Notes under the pieces: model-generated
Databases searched by the model: none
Told to the model about the DNA's origin: nothing
Seen by the model: only the letters and a program-made list of their open reading frames with translations
Made by a program: the position numbers and the translations under genes
Shown here: positions 26,076-34,679 of the stretch, one piece after another
How positions within the stretch are numbered: the first letter of the stretch is position 1
Layout: each line of letters opens with the position of its first letter
NCBI GenBank assembly: GCA_005502925.1
Contig: SCPD01000005.1
Span: 248,001-312,000, forward strand
Direction: 5' to 3'
DNA: 64,000 nucleotides
DNA from: Rhizobiales bacterium Y(2018)
GTDB lineage: Bacteria; Pseudomonadota; Alphaproteobacteria; Rhizobiales; Aestuariivirgaceae

Positions 26076-27255
26076 CCATAAGAAAGGCCGACCCTTGCGC
26101 CGGCGTTCGGTGCTCAAGGCGCTTGCCGCCGGTACGGCTGCGCTCGCCGCACCCTCGCTCATCCATCACAGCATCAGGCGCGCCCATGCCGCCCCCGGCA
26201 CCATCCGCATGATGGGCGGACCGACGGTGGCGCTCAAGGACTGGAGCCAGTTTGAGAAGGACACCGGCCTCAAGATGGAGTTCACCTCGTTCAATGTCGA
26301 CGATGTGGGCGCTCTCTATAACGAGATCCTCGCCAATGACGCGGGCGAGCGCTTCGATCTCATCAACACGCTGGCCGGCGTCCAGAAGCCGATGGTCAAG
26401 CAGGGTCAGGTGGCGCAGCTCGATACGTCACGCCTCAAGAACTATGCCGGCATCGCCGACAGCGTGAAGCGCAGCCCGGTGCTCTATGCCGGTGACGACA
26501 AGGACTGGGCGGTGCCGCTCTACTACAATGCCGACAGCTTCGGCTATTATCCCGAGAAGCTCGGCCTCGCGCGCCCGCCTGAAGCGCTCAACTGGGACAT
26601 CCTGCTCAACAACGAAAAGACGCTCGGCAAGGCCTCGATCGACGGCGACAATATCGCGCTGATGATCGGCGGCATGTATCTGAAGGACCGCAAGCTCGCC
26701 GAGATCGCCGATCCCGCCAATATGACGGCGAGCGAAGTGAAGACGGCGGCCGACTACATGATCGAGCGCAAGAAGGCCGGGCAGTTCCGCAATCTGTGGA
26801 AGACCTATGACGAGCAGATCGCCAATTTCGTCAATGGCGAGGTGCTGGTGCAGCGCTGCTGGGAGCCGGCGGTGAAGGACGTCAAGGGCCGCGGCCAGGA
26901 TGTCGAATACGCCACCTGCAGCGACTTCCATATCAACTGGATGCATGCGACCTCGATCCCGGTGCAGGCGGCGGCGCGTGAGAATCTCGAGGAGATCTAT
27001 CGCGCCCTCGACTGGTTCCTGGGCGGCTCCTATGCGGCCGAGCTCGCGGTCCTGCGCGGCTATACCGGCTCGCGTATGGATCTGGGCCTCGAATACGCCA
27101 AGGCGGCCGGCTGGCCCGCCGACAAGATCGCCGCGGTCGAAGCCAATATCACCAAGGTCAAGACCAAGTTCCTCAACCCGAACTTCTGGATCGGCGGCGC
27201 ACCCGACGATCTGGCCGCCCATGACGCCGAAATGGCGCGTTTCCGCAACGCCTGA
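26068..27255 (+). CDS. Periplasmic binding protein of Pot-type ABC importer (Tat signal)
   Basis: A 395-aa extracellular solute-binding protein of the PotD/family-1 class. The N terminus holds twin-arginine RRRSVLKALAAG followed by a hydrophobic stretch and a RAHAAP cleavage-like site, so export by Tat is likely. Start ATG 26068 follows GAAAGGGAAG. Downstream is a strong hairpin before the permease genes. The ligand is unknown; operon partners suggest a cyclic amide, N-carbamoyl or organic-acid compound rather than a polyamine. Confidence 0.92.
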   Translation: MTDHKKGRPLRRRSVLKALAAGTAALAAPSLIHHSIRRAHAAPGTIRMMGGPTVALKDWSQFEKDTGLKMEFTSFNVDDVGALYNEILANDAGERFDLINTLAGVQKPMVKQGQVAQLDTSRLKNYAGIADSVKRSPVLYAGDDKDWAVPLYYNADSFGYYPEKLGLARPPEALNWDILLNNEKTLGKASIDGDNIALMIGGMYLKDRKLAEIADPANMTASEVKTAADYMIERKKAGQFRNLWKTYDEQIANFVNGEVLVQRCWEPAVKDVKGRGQDVEYATCSDFHINWMHATSIPVQAAARENLEEIYRALDWFLGGSYAAELAVLRGYTGSRMDLGLEYAKAAGWPADKIAAVEANITKVKTKFLNPNFWIGGAPDDLAAHDAEMARFRNA

Positions 27256-27263
27256 TAACTGAG

Positions 27264-27288
27264 GGCGGGGCCGGTCTCCGGTTCCGCC
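27264..27288 (+). terminator. Intercistronic hairpin after binding-protein gene
   Basis: GGCGGGGCCGG pairs along 11 bp (two G-U) with CCGGTTCCGCC around a 3-nt loop and is followed by TATTTATT. It probably gives partial termination or 3' mRNA protection, raising binding protein over permeases. Confidence 0.6.
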
Positions 27289-27314
27289 TATTTATTCCAA
27301 GAGAGCTTTCGATC

Positions 27315-28211
27315 ATGTCCGCCATGCGCAAAGGCCAGGCTGGGACCGGCGTCGAGCAGGCGGCGATCGGTACGATCACCGTGCTGTGGGTGCTGGGCGT
27401 GCTCCTGCCGATCCTGTCGCTCCTGGTGATCTCCTTCATCCAGGGCAAGGGACTCGGTTTCGTCTGGGCCTTTTCGACCAAGGCCTATGCCGACATCCTG
27501 GTCGATTTCCGCATCGAGATCGTGCTGCGTACCTTGCGCATCGTCGCCGCCGTGACGCTCATCGAATTGCTGCTCGCTTTTCCCTTCGCCCTCTGGCTCG
27601 CCAAGGGCCTGAAGCCCGGCTGGCTCAAATCGACTTTGCTCATCCTGCTGGTCGTGCCCTTTTTCCTGAGTCCCGCGGCGCGCACCATCGTCTGGCGCTC
27701 GATCCTCGGCAGCGAAGGCCTCGTCAACATCTTCCTCGCCCAGACCGGCATCTCGCCCGAGCCGGTGAGCTGGCTGCTGTTCTCCGAATTCTCGGTGCAT
27801 CTTGGCCTGATCGGACCCTATTTCCCGTCCATGGTCTGGCCGCTGTTCATTTCCTTCTCGCTGATCGATGACGAATTGATCAAGGCAAGCCGCGATCTCG
27901 GCGCCGATGCCTTCACGACATTGCGCCATGTCGTCGTGCCGCTGGCGCTGCCCGGCATCGCCGCCGGCCTCGTCTTCACCGCCATCCCGATGCTCGGCGA
28001 CAACGTCGCCTCGACGCTTCTGGGCGGCGGCAATGTCGCCCTCATCGCCGAAAGCTTCGATGATCTCATCCGCGCGATGAACTATCCGGGAGCGGCGGCG
28101 CTGGCGAGCCTGCTCGTCCTCGCCATGCTGCTGGCCTTCCTCGTCGCGCGGCTCGTACTGGCGCGCCGGCAGGCAAGCGAGGGCGGCATCTTCGCGGAGA
28201 TGCAGGCATGA
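27315..28211 (+). CDS. ABC transporter permease (PotB type)
   Basis: A 298-aa inner-membrane subunit with about six hydrophobic segments. The EAA loop reads DELIKASRDLGADAF, then TTLRHVVVPLALPG, for ATPase contact. It overlaps the second permease by 4 bp. It belongs to the four-gene ATPase - binding protein - permease - permease operon. Confidence 0.94.
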   Translation: MSAMRKGQAGTGVEQAAIGTITVLWVLGVLLPILSLLVISFIQGKGLGFVWAFSTKAYADILVDFRIEIVLRTLRIVAAVTLIELLLAFPFALWLAKGLKPGWLKSTLLILLVVPFFLSPAARTIVWRSILGSEGLVNIFLAQTGISPEPVSWLLFSEFSVHLGLIGPYFPSMVWPLFISFSLIDDELIKASRDLGADAFTTLRHVVVPLALPGIAAGLVFTAIPMLGDNVASTLLGGGNVALIAESFDDLIRAMNYPGAAALASLLVLAMLLAFLVARLVLARRQASEGGIFAEMQA

Positions 28212-29026
28212 GGAAGCCGAACAGCCTGCCGCCCGCCGGACTTTTCACCCGCAATGGCGTGCGTTTCGCCGTGGCCTGCGGCGTCTTCGCCATGATCCTG
28301 CTCTATCTGCCGATCGTCGGCCTGATCCTGCTGTCCTTCAGCGCGCAGCCTTTGACCGGCATTCCCTGGCCGCTCACCGTCGAGTGGTACACGTCCCTGG
28401 TCGAGGGCGAGAACGCCAGATGGCTGAAGCCGCTTGCCACCAGCGTCGGCATCGGCTTCCTCGTGTCGTTCAGCGCCACCGCCGCGGCCTTGCTGATCGG
28501 CCGCGCCGTCCCGCTCGCCCGCCGCAGCGGCGGGCTCCTCGCGACCTATCTGTCGGTGATCGTGATGCCGGGCATTCTCATCGGCATCGCCATCCTGATC
28601 TTCTATCGCGGCCTCATCGGCATCCGCACCGGCTTCTGGTCGGTGTTCCTCGCCCATTTCATCTGGGCGCTGCCCTTCGCGCTGCTCTGTATCCTGATCG
28701 TCGTGGTGCGTTTCGACCGCCGGCTGCTCGATGCGGCGCGCGATCTCGGCGCCGGCCGTCTGCGCCGTTTCCTCGATGTCGAGCTGCCCTTGCTGATGCC
28801 CGGTATCTCGGCATCTTTGTTCTTCAGCTTCCTGCTATCCTTCAACGAATTGCCGCGCACCCTTTATGCGCGCGGCGGCATCATCACCCTGCCCTATTAT
28901 CTATGGACGGCATCGTCCTCGCACAGCACCCAGGTTTCGCTGATCTATGCGCTGAGCGCCGTCATCACCGTCGCGAGCTTTCTCCTGACGCTCGCAGCGA
29001 TGCGGTTGCTGACGCGTAAAGATTAA
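28208..29026 (+). CDS. ABC transporter permease (PotC type)
   Basis: A 272-aa partner permease. The EAA loop is LLDAARDLGAGRLRRF, then LDVELPLLMPG. It ends the importer operon and its stop codon overlaps, in convergent orientation, the stop of the DHDPS-family gene (29023-29026). Confidence 0.94.
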   Translation: MRKPNSLPPAGLFTRNGVRFAVACGVFAMILLYLPIVGLILLSFSAQPLTGIPWPLTVEWYTSLVEGENARWLKPLATSVGIGFLVSFSATAAALLIGRAVPLARRSGGLLATYLSVIVMPGILIGIAILIFYRGLIGIRTGFWSVFLAHFIWALPFALLCILIVVVRFDRRLLDAARDLGAGRLRRFLDVELPLLMPGISASLFFSFLLSFNELPRTLYARGGIITLPYYLWTASSSHSTQVSLIYALSAVITVASFLLTLAAMRLLTRKD

Positions 29027-29946
29027 CCCAACGCCTTGTCGAGATTAGGCGTCTTGAGGCTGAGCGCGCCGAGCTTTGCTTTCAGCGTCTCCCAGCCCTC
29101 ATCGCCAAAATCGGTGAGCGGCGGCCGCATCGTCTTGAAGCCGGGCGCCTTGCCATATTCGGCGACGGTGCGTTTGAGCGCCGCGATCATCGGGATGCCG
29201 TCATAGGCGGCGCGCGTCGCATTGAGCGCGACCTGCTTGGCTTGCGCGCCGTCATTGGCGCGTGTCTCATAGAGATTGACGATGGCGCCCGGATGCACAT
29301 TGGCCATGGCCGAGATGCAGCCCGCCCCATTATGCCGCATCGTCTCGAGCAGGAAACGTTCCGAGCCGCAGAAGACGCGGAAGTCCGGGAAGGCGTCGAG
29401 CATGGCCTTGGTGTTGGCGAAGTCGCCGCCCGAATCCTTGATGCCGACGACCGTGTCCGGATACTGCTTGATGAGCCTCTCGATCAGCGGCAGGCTGATC
29501 GCGACGCCCGACACTTGTGGGATATGATAGAGACAGATCTTCAGATTGGCGTCGCCGACCCGTTCGATCGTCTCGGCATAGAAGGCGAAGAGCCCGTCAT
29601 CCGACACCGCCTTGTAATAGAAGGGCGGCAGCATCAGCGTGGCGGCGGTCTTGGCCTTGGCGGCCGCCTGGCACAATGTCACCGCATCGGGGAGCGCGCA
29701 GGCGCCGGTGCCCGGCATCATCTTGTCGACCGGCAATTCGTTCTCGACCGCGAGGCCCAGGAGCTCGAGCTTCTCGTCGACGGTGAGGGAGTTGGCCTCC
29801 GAATTCGTGCCGAACATGGCAAGGCCCGAGCCTTGCGACAGAATCCAGCTGCAATATTTGACGAAGAGCGGCGCGTCCACCTTCAGCGTCTTGTCGAAGG
29901 GGGTGAGCACGGGCGCGAAAACGCCGGCGAGTGTGTCATTGGCCAT
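29023..29946 (-). CDS. DHDPS/NAL family lyase or dehydratase
   Basis: A 307-aa class I aldolase-fold enzyme of the dihydrodipicolinate synthase / N-acetylneuraminate lyase family. Schiff-base Lys170 is in VVGIKDSGG, and catalytic Tyr140 in CLYHIPQVSG. GTNSE (46-50) replaces the GTTGE of true DapA, which favours a catabolic lyase acting on a 2-oxo acid. The start at 29946 follows AGGGAG eight bases upstream. Convergent position beside the importer suggests it processes the imported compound. Confidence 0.9.
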   Translation of the reverse strand: MANDTLAGVFAPVLTPFDKTLKVDAPLFVKYCSWILSQGSGLAMFGTNSEANSLTVDEKLELLGLAVENELPVDKMMPGTGACALPDAVTLCQAAAKAKTAATLMLPPFYYKAVSDDGLFAFYAETIERVGDANLKICLYHIPQVSGVAISLPLIERLIKQYPDTVVGIKDSGGDFANTKAMLDAFPDFRVFCGSERFLLETMRHNGAGCISAMANVHPGAIVNLYETRANDGAQAKQVALNATRAAYDGIPMIAALKRTVAEYGKAPGFKTMRPPLTDFGDEGWETLKAKLGALSLKTPNLDKALG

Positions 29947-30018
29947 GTGAGGGTCTCCCTTCGGCGGCAGGCGGGCAGGAAGGGACTTAGTGCCCGCCTT
30001 TTCGCGCCTAGTCAAAGC

Positions 30019-30705
30019 CTACCAGATGCCCGGCACCAGCCGATGGTGCACTTCACGGCGATAATCGGCGTATCCTTCGAGATGTTTCGTCAGATGGCGC
30101 TCCTCGTCGGTGAGCCGCATCACGAGACCGAGAAGCAGCAGTGGCACGAGCACAAGACCCCACCACGAGCCGAGCGCCAGAGGAATGCCGATGAACAGGA
30201 CAAGCGCCCCCGCATACATCGGATGGCGGACCCAGCCATAGAGACCGGTCGAGATGATGCGCTGGTCTTCCGCGACAGTGACGGTGGCGGCCGCGAAGGA
30301 ATTCTGCCGGAGCGTGATCAGGATGATGAGGAATCCCGCCGCGACAAGCGCATGGCCGACGATGATGCCGACGAGCGGCATGCGCGACCATCCGGCGCCG
30401 GCATCGAAGGCCGAAAGCACGAAGAGCGCTGTGATTAAGACGCTGTTGTAGGCCTGGATCCACTTTTGCGAGGCGAGCTCTTCAGCTTGCGATCCAGCTG
30501 CCATGCGCCGTTCCGCCAGCGCCGGATCATGCTTCAGGAAATAGAGCGTCAACCCGGTGCACCAGGCGCAGAAATGCGCCCACAGCAGAAAACCTTGCCA
30601 ATAATGGAGCGACCAGGCCGGTACCAGGACGAGCAATGCGAGCACGATGGCGAAGGTGAAATTCGCCCGGAGAGCGCGAGAGCGCAAAAGCTGAGGATCG
30701 GTCAT
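30019..30705 (-). CDS. Isoprenylcysteine carboxyl methyltransferase-family membrane protein
   Basis: A 228-aa integral membrane protein with about five hydrophobic segments. The C-terminal ICMT/PEMT signature is GLYGWVRHPMYAGAL followed by TDEERHL and YADYRREVHHRLVPGIW. Bacterial members are putative methyltransferases with unknown substrates. The start is taken at MTDPQLL (30705). Confidence 0.85.
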   Translation of the reverse strand: MTDPQLLRSRALRANFTFAIVLALLVLVPAWSLHYWQGFLLWAHFCAWCTGLTLYFLKHDPALAERRMAAGSQAEELASQKWIQAYNSVLITALFVLSAFDAGAGWSRMPLVGIIVGHALVAAGFLIILITLRQNSFAAATVTVAEDQRIISTGLYGWVRHPMYAGALVLFIGIPLALGSWWGLVLVPLLLLGLVMRLTDEERHLTKHLEGYADYRREVHHRLVPGIW

Positions 30706-30780
30706 GATCGCCACCGTCGGTGAGAATGGGTGGCGGCAGTCTAACACAAATAACGATGGGCTCTGACCTTGCCGCCGCTC

Positions 30781-31419
30781 TTACGTTGCGGATGAACTGG
30801 CGGCGTCATGCACGTTCGTGAACGGTGACTGCCATGCGGGCAATTCCATGAGCCGATCATGCCAGCGCCGCATGGCTGGAAACTCATCGAGCGGAATCTT
30901 CGCCTCCTGCGCATAAGGCAGCGTCGTCGCCACGGCGAAATCCGCAACTGTGAGCAGGTCGCCCAGAAGATATCGGCGTTGCGCGAGGTGGTCGTCGAGG
31001 ATGCGGCCATATCTGCGCACATAGCCGGTGGCGGTTTCGACGACGCCGGGATCGGGATCTCCGAGGCCGAATTGCGGGCGGATGATATGTTCGAAATAGA
31101 GATCTCCGGCGAACCGGCAGAAATGGTCGGTGCTCCAGTTGAACCATTTGATGATGTCGATCTGCTTTTCATCGCGCGGCCACAGATCGGAATTCGCCTT
31201 CATGGCCAGGTAGCAGATGATCGCGTTCGACTCCCAGAGCCGGAGCTCGCCATCGACAAGCGCCGGCGTCTTGCCGTTCGGATTGATGGCGAGAAACGCG
31301 ACGGATCGCTGCTCGCCCTCCTGGAGATCGACACGCTGGAATTCGACATCGAGATCGAGATAGCGGGCGACGGCGCAGGTTTTGTAGGAGTTCATGGTCT
31401 GGGCGAAGTAGAGCTTCAC
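30781..31419 (-). CDS. Glutathione S-transferase family protein
   Basis: A 212-aa GST. The N-terminal thioredoxin-like domain (MKLYFAQTMNSYKTCAVARYL) has NPNGKTPALVDG and WESNAIICYLA; the C-terminal helical domain has LLGDLLTVADFAVATTL. The start is GTG at 31419, with GGAG seven bases upstream, overlapping the MFS stop (GTGA). The longer frame upstream lies inside the MFS gene and is spurious. Pairing with an exporter and an HxlR regulator suggests detoxification of an electrophile. Confidence 0.9.
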   Translation of the reverse strand: MKLYFAQTMNSYKTCAVARYLDLDVEFQRVDLQEGEQRSVAFLAINPNGKTPALVDGELRLWESNAIICYLAMKANSDLWPRDEKQIDIIKWFNWSTDHFCRFAGDLYFEHIIRPQFGLGDPDPGVVETATGYVRRYGRILDDHLAQRRYLLGDLLTVADFAVATTLPYAQEAKIPLDEFPAMRRWHDRLMELPAWQSPFTNVHDAASSSAT

Positions 31420-32915
31420 GGGACTTCTCCATCGGTTTGTGGAACGGGATGAGGAGCGCGGATGAACAGCGTCAGGACGGCGCCGAGAAGCGCCACGGCG
31501 CTGCAGAGAAGGGCTGAAATCTGCAAGGCTCGGCCCAAGGCGGCGCGGGCCGGTTCGAGGTCGATGCCCGTGGCGCCTGGGCCGAGCGCTTCGCTTATCG
31601 GCACATCGACGAGAGTGGGAAAATCGCTGAGCGCCATGCGGTACACGAGCGTCATCAGGCTGCCGAGCACGGCGATGCCGAAGGCGCCGCCCAATTCGGT
31701 GCTCGCTTCCGACACACCGGCGGCGGCGCCGGCTTGCGCCAAGGGCACCGAGCCGACGATGACGTCGGTGGTGAGGGTGAATACGGGTGCCAGCCCCAGC
31801 GAGAAGACGCAATAGCCGGCGATCAGCAGAGTGAGGTTGCCGTGCAGCGCGGCGGCGCCGACCAGGCCGAAGCCCGCGGCGGCAATGACGAAACCCACTG
31901 CCATGAGCGCTGCCGTCCCCAAATGTCGCACCAGCACAGGCGCGGTGAGGGCGCCGATCACGAAGGCGACGCCCGATGGGGCCGCGGCCAGACCGGCCTG
32001 CAATTGCGAGAGACCGAGCGCCAGCTGAAAATAGAGGGCGATCAGCAGGAAGGTGCCGAACGCGACGAAGAAGCCGAGGATGTTGATGGTCAATGCCGCC
32101 GAGAACCGGCCCGACGAGAACAGCGAAAGATCGAGAAAGGGAACCGTCAGATGCCGCTGGCGGCGATAGAAGAAAAGGGCGGTGACGACGCACAGGATGA
32201 GCGCCATGCCGGCTTGCAGCGTCCAGCCATGTGCCGCCACTTGTTTGATCGCATAGACGAGACCGAGAACCGCGACGAGCAAGGTGAGAGCGCTCGGCAT
32301 GTCGGGGCGCGGCGCCGATGGGTCGCGCGCCTCGGGCAGAAGCTTAGGCCCCAGAACCAGGAGCAGCGCCATCACCGGCAGATTGATGAGGAAGACCGAG
32401 CCCCACCAGAAATGCTGCAGCAGCAGGCCGCCGAAAAGCGGTCCGAGCGCGCCGCCGGAGGAGAAGCTGGCGATCCAGAGTCCGATCGCTTTCCGCCGAT
32501 CGTCCGGATGCGGAAACAGGGTGCTGACCATCGACAGGGTCGAGGGCGCGAGCGTCGCCGCGGCGAGGCCCATCAGCGCCCGCGCCGCGATCATCTGGGG
32601 CGCCGAGCCGGCGAAGGCGGCAGCACAGGAAGCGGCGCCGAACGCGGCTGCGCCCCACAGCAGCAGGCGCCGCCGGCCGATCCGGTCGCCGAACACGCCC
32701 ATGGGCACCAGCGCCGCGGCGAGAATGAAGCCATAGATGTCGACGATCCACAGAAGTTGGGTCGCGCTCGGCTGGAGATCGGCCGAGATCTCCGGCATCG
32801 CGAGATTCAGCACCGTGAGGTCCATCGAATAGAGCAGGCACGGCAGGGCCAGGATCGCCATGGCGAGCCATTGGCGCCTTCCGGCCCGCAAGGGTTCAGT
32901 GGGGCTGCTGTCCAT
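31416..32915 (-). CDS. MFS transporter, DHA2 (14-TM) drug-efflux type
   Basis: About 499 aa, with roughly 14 hydrophobic segments. Motif A is GVFGDRIGRRRLLLWG, and the start region has LYSMDLTVLNLAMPEI. ATG 32915 has GGAG seven bases upstream, the same layout as the GST gene. It is translationally coupled to GST and divergent from an HxlR regulator, so it is probably an inducible efflux system. Confidence 0.92.
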   Translation of the reverse strand: MDSSPTEPLRAGRRQWLAMAILALPCLLYSMDLTVLNLAMPEISADLQPSATQLLWIVDIYGFILAAALVPMGVFGDRIGRRRLLLWGAAAFGAASCAAAFAGSAPQMIAARALMGLAAATLAPSTLSMVSTLFPHPDDRRKAIGLWIASFSSGGALGPLFGGLLLQHFWWGSVFLINLPVMALLLVLGPKLLPEARDPSAPRPDMPSALTLLVAVLGLVYAIKQVAAHGWTLQAGMALILCVVTALFFYRRQRHLTVPFLDLSLFSSGRFSAALTINILGFFVAFGTFLLIALYFQLALGLSQLQAGLAAAPSGVAFVIGALTAPVLVRHLGTAALMAVGFVIAAAGFGLVGAAALHGNLTLLIAGYCVFSLGLAPVFTLTTDVIVGSVPLAQAGAAAGVSEASTELGGAFGIAVLGSLMTLVYRMALSDFPTLVDVPISEALGPGATGIDLEPARAALGRALQISALLCSAVALLGAVLTLFIRAPHPVPQTDGEVP

Positions 32916-33000
32916 GGGGCTTCTCCGCCTGTTCGGGCGCTTGATTGCATCCCGACCGCGTGACATGCTCCATATGAGAAACTATATACTCCTAAAAAGC

Positions 33001-33012
33001 AACTAGAAAGTT
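33001..33012. promoter_or_regulatory. Candidate HxlR operator between MFS and regulator genes
   Basis: AACT-AGAA-AGTT is an inverted repeat in an AT-rich 110-bp divergent region, 13 bp before the regulator start. It is short, so support is modest. Confidence 0.35.
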
Positions 33013-33025
33013 TTAAAGAAGTACT

Positions 33026-33697
33026 ATGGCTGGCCGCAGTTATGATGATGGATGCGCCACGGCCCACGCCCTCGACCTGATCGGCGAGCGCTGGGCTCTG
33101 CTGGTGGTGCGGGAATTGCTGTTCGGGCCGAAGCGGTTCACCGATCTGCGCAGCGAGCTGGTGTCGATCAGCCCCAATGTGCTGACGCAGCGCCTTGAGG
33201 ATCTGGAAGCCGCGACCATTGTCCGCCGTCGCAAGCTGCCGCCGCCGGCGGCATCATGGATTTACGAGCTGACCGATTGGGGGCGCGAGCTCGAACAGCC
33301 GATCCTGACTTTGGGCCGCTGGGCGGCCGGGTCACCCTTCCTCAAGCAAGGCCTGCCGATGAGCCGCGCCGGGCTGCTGCTCGCCATGCGGGCGATGTAT
33401 CAGCCGCAGGCGGCGGGCGGATTTTCTGTCCGCCTCGACATGCCCCATGGTCCTGTGGTCGTCACCGGCACGCCGGACGGTCTCGAGATCCGGCAAGATG
33501 TGGAGATGTCCGGACCGCCCGAGACCAGGATCGCCGCAACACCGCAAGTGCTCGACAGCATTCTGTTCGGCGGGGTGACCCTGCAATCGGCGCTGGCGTC
33601 GGGCGATGTGAAAATCTCTGGCGACCGCGACATGCTCGAGAGATTCGTGCGGTCATTTCCCATGCCGCATGTTCAGATCGAATCGACCCGAGAGTAG
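33026..33697 (+). CDS. HxlR-family transcriptional regulator with C-terminal SCP2-like domain
   Basis: A 223-aa protein. The N-terminal winged helix (about 1-105) has DDGCATAHALDLIGERW, then ALLVVRELLFGPKRFTDLR, including an early Cys often redox-active in HxlR proteins. The C-terminal ~110 residues resemble a sterol-carrier (SCP2)-like sensor. It is divergent from MFS-GST, so probably their regulator. Its stop lies only a few bases before a tRNA-Leu fragment. Confidence 0.9.
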   Translation: MAGRSYDDGCATAHALDLIGERWALLVVRELLFGPKRFTDLRSELVSISPNVLTQRLEDLEAATIVRRRKLPPPAASWIYELTDWGRELEQPILTLGRWAAGSPFLKQGLPMSRAGLLLAMRAMYQPQAAGGFSVRLDMPHGPVVVTGTPDGLEIRQDVEMSGPPETRIAATPQVLDSILFGGVTLQSALASGDVKISGDRDMLERFVRSFPMPHVQIESTRE

Positions 33698-33703
33698 ACG
33701 GGC

Positions 33704-33745
33704 CAGATTTTGAGTCTGCCGCGTCTGCTGTCCCGCCACAGAAGT
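33704..33745 (-). pseudogene. Partial tRNA-Leu copy (5' half), possible att remnant
   Basis: 23 bp (33704-33726) are identical to 34724-34746 in the intact tRNA-Leu. Similarity continues with mismatches to 33742 (CCGCCACAGA). The fragment corresponds to the tRNA 5' end through the anticodon stem and stops there. It is in the same orientation as the intact tRNA and encloses the antitoxin-Fic pair between the two copies. Confidence 0.75.
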
Positions 33746-33798
33746 TCATCAACTGGGTAGGGAATATGGCGCCCTGTCGGTCGGTGGTACGCTCGCCG

Positions 33799-33827
33799 TT
33801 GGCCAAGTCGGATAGAGTTTGTATAAT
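33799..33827 (+). promoter_or_regulatory. Promoter of antitoxin-Fic operon
   Basis: TTGGCC (33799-33804) and a perfect TATAAT (33822-33827) are spaced by 17 bp. Transcription would begin at about 33834-33835, which coincides with the antitoxin ATG at 33835. Confidence 0.65.
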
Positions 33828-33834
33828 GGCCGCT

Positions 33835-34041
33835 ATGAAAAACGGCCGTCAGGACCCGGCAGGGCATAGGCTGTCCCTGTCAGAGGCGAAGCATCTCCAG
33901 GCGATGGAAGGCAATCCACTGGATGCGGAGCAAGTGGCTATGTTCGAAATGTTCGACCGCGAAGGCTGGCCGGACGAACGCCGTCGCGACTACATCCGCA
34001 AGCGTGCCCTCCAGCGGGTTGGCGTTTCCGCCGCTGAATGA
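33835..34041 (+). CDS. VbhA-like antitoxin of Fic toxin
   Basis: A 68-aa acidic/basic small protein, MKNGRQDPAGHR... The segment AMEGNPLDAEQVAMFEMFD, then REGWPDERRRDYI, aligns in layout with VbhA-type antitoxins. The inhibitory (S/T)xxxE(G/N) motif is partial: LQAMEGN has Leu at the Ser/Thr position. An in-frame ATG at 33826 overlaps the -10 box, so 33835 is preferred, giving a leaderless mRNA. It overlaps fic by ATGA, as usual for these pairs. Confidence 0.75.
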   Translation: MKNGRQDPAGHRLSLSEAKHLQAMEGNPLDAEQVAMFEMFDREGWPDERRRDYIRKRALQRVGVSAAE

Positions 34042-34613
34042 GCGACGAGATCTACTGCTACCCGCCCGACTTCAAGGTTCTGCGCAACCGTTTCAACATC
34101 CGCGACGAGGCCGAGCTGGATGTGGTCGAGCGCGAGTTCGTCGTGCAAAGACTTCGTGAGCCGAGCCCCACGGGCGCATTCGACCGCGCCCATCTGCAAG
34201 CCATCCACCGGCATCTGTTTCAAGACGTGTATGACTGGGCGGGTGAGCTTCGGGTTATCGAAATCTCCAAGGGTGGCAGCCAGTTTCAGTTTGTTCGATT
34301 TATCGAAACGGGCCTGAGAAATGTTCACGACCGGCTTATTCGGCGCAAATTTCTCAAAGCTCTCGATGCTCCGACATTCGCATGGGAAGCCGGTCAAATT
34401 CTCGGCGACGTCAACTATGTCCATCCATTCCGCGAAGGAAATGGGCGAACCCAGTTGGTTTATCTGACGCAGCTCGCCGAACGGGCAGGTCATTTGATCG
34501 ACCTCGCCAAGATCAACAAGAGCGAATGGCTCATGGCATCGCGCGATGCCCATCTCGGCCACTATGACCGCATGGAGCGATGCATCCTGGAAGGGATAGT
34601 GAAATCGCGGTAG
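34038..34613 (+). CDS. Fic family AMP-transferase (toxin)
   Basis: A 191-aa stand-alone Fic protein, which transfers AMP (or another nucleotide moiety) to target hydroxyl groups. The catalytic motif HPFREGNGRTQ is at 129-139, with the last Arg replaced by Gln as in several VbhT-like Fics. The flap region QFQFVRF precedes it. It is coupled to the antitoxin and lies in an islet bounded by tRNA-Leu and its partial copy, consistent with transfer. Confidence 0.93.
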   Translation: MSDEIYCYPPDFKVLRNRFNIRDEAELDVVEREFVVQRLREPSPTGAFDRAHLQAIHRHLFQDVYDWAGELRVIEISKGGSQFQFVRFIETGLRNVHDRLIRRKFLKALDAPTFAWEAGQILGDVNYVHPFREGNGRTQLVYLTQLAERAGHLIDLAKINKSEWLMASRDAHLGHYDRMERCILEGIVKSR

Positions 34614-34679
34614 CGGCGCGACGGCACCGGCCGGACCGCTTGGCGCGAAACTCCATTACCCGATGATTTCGATGGGAAT

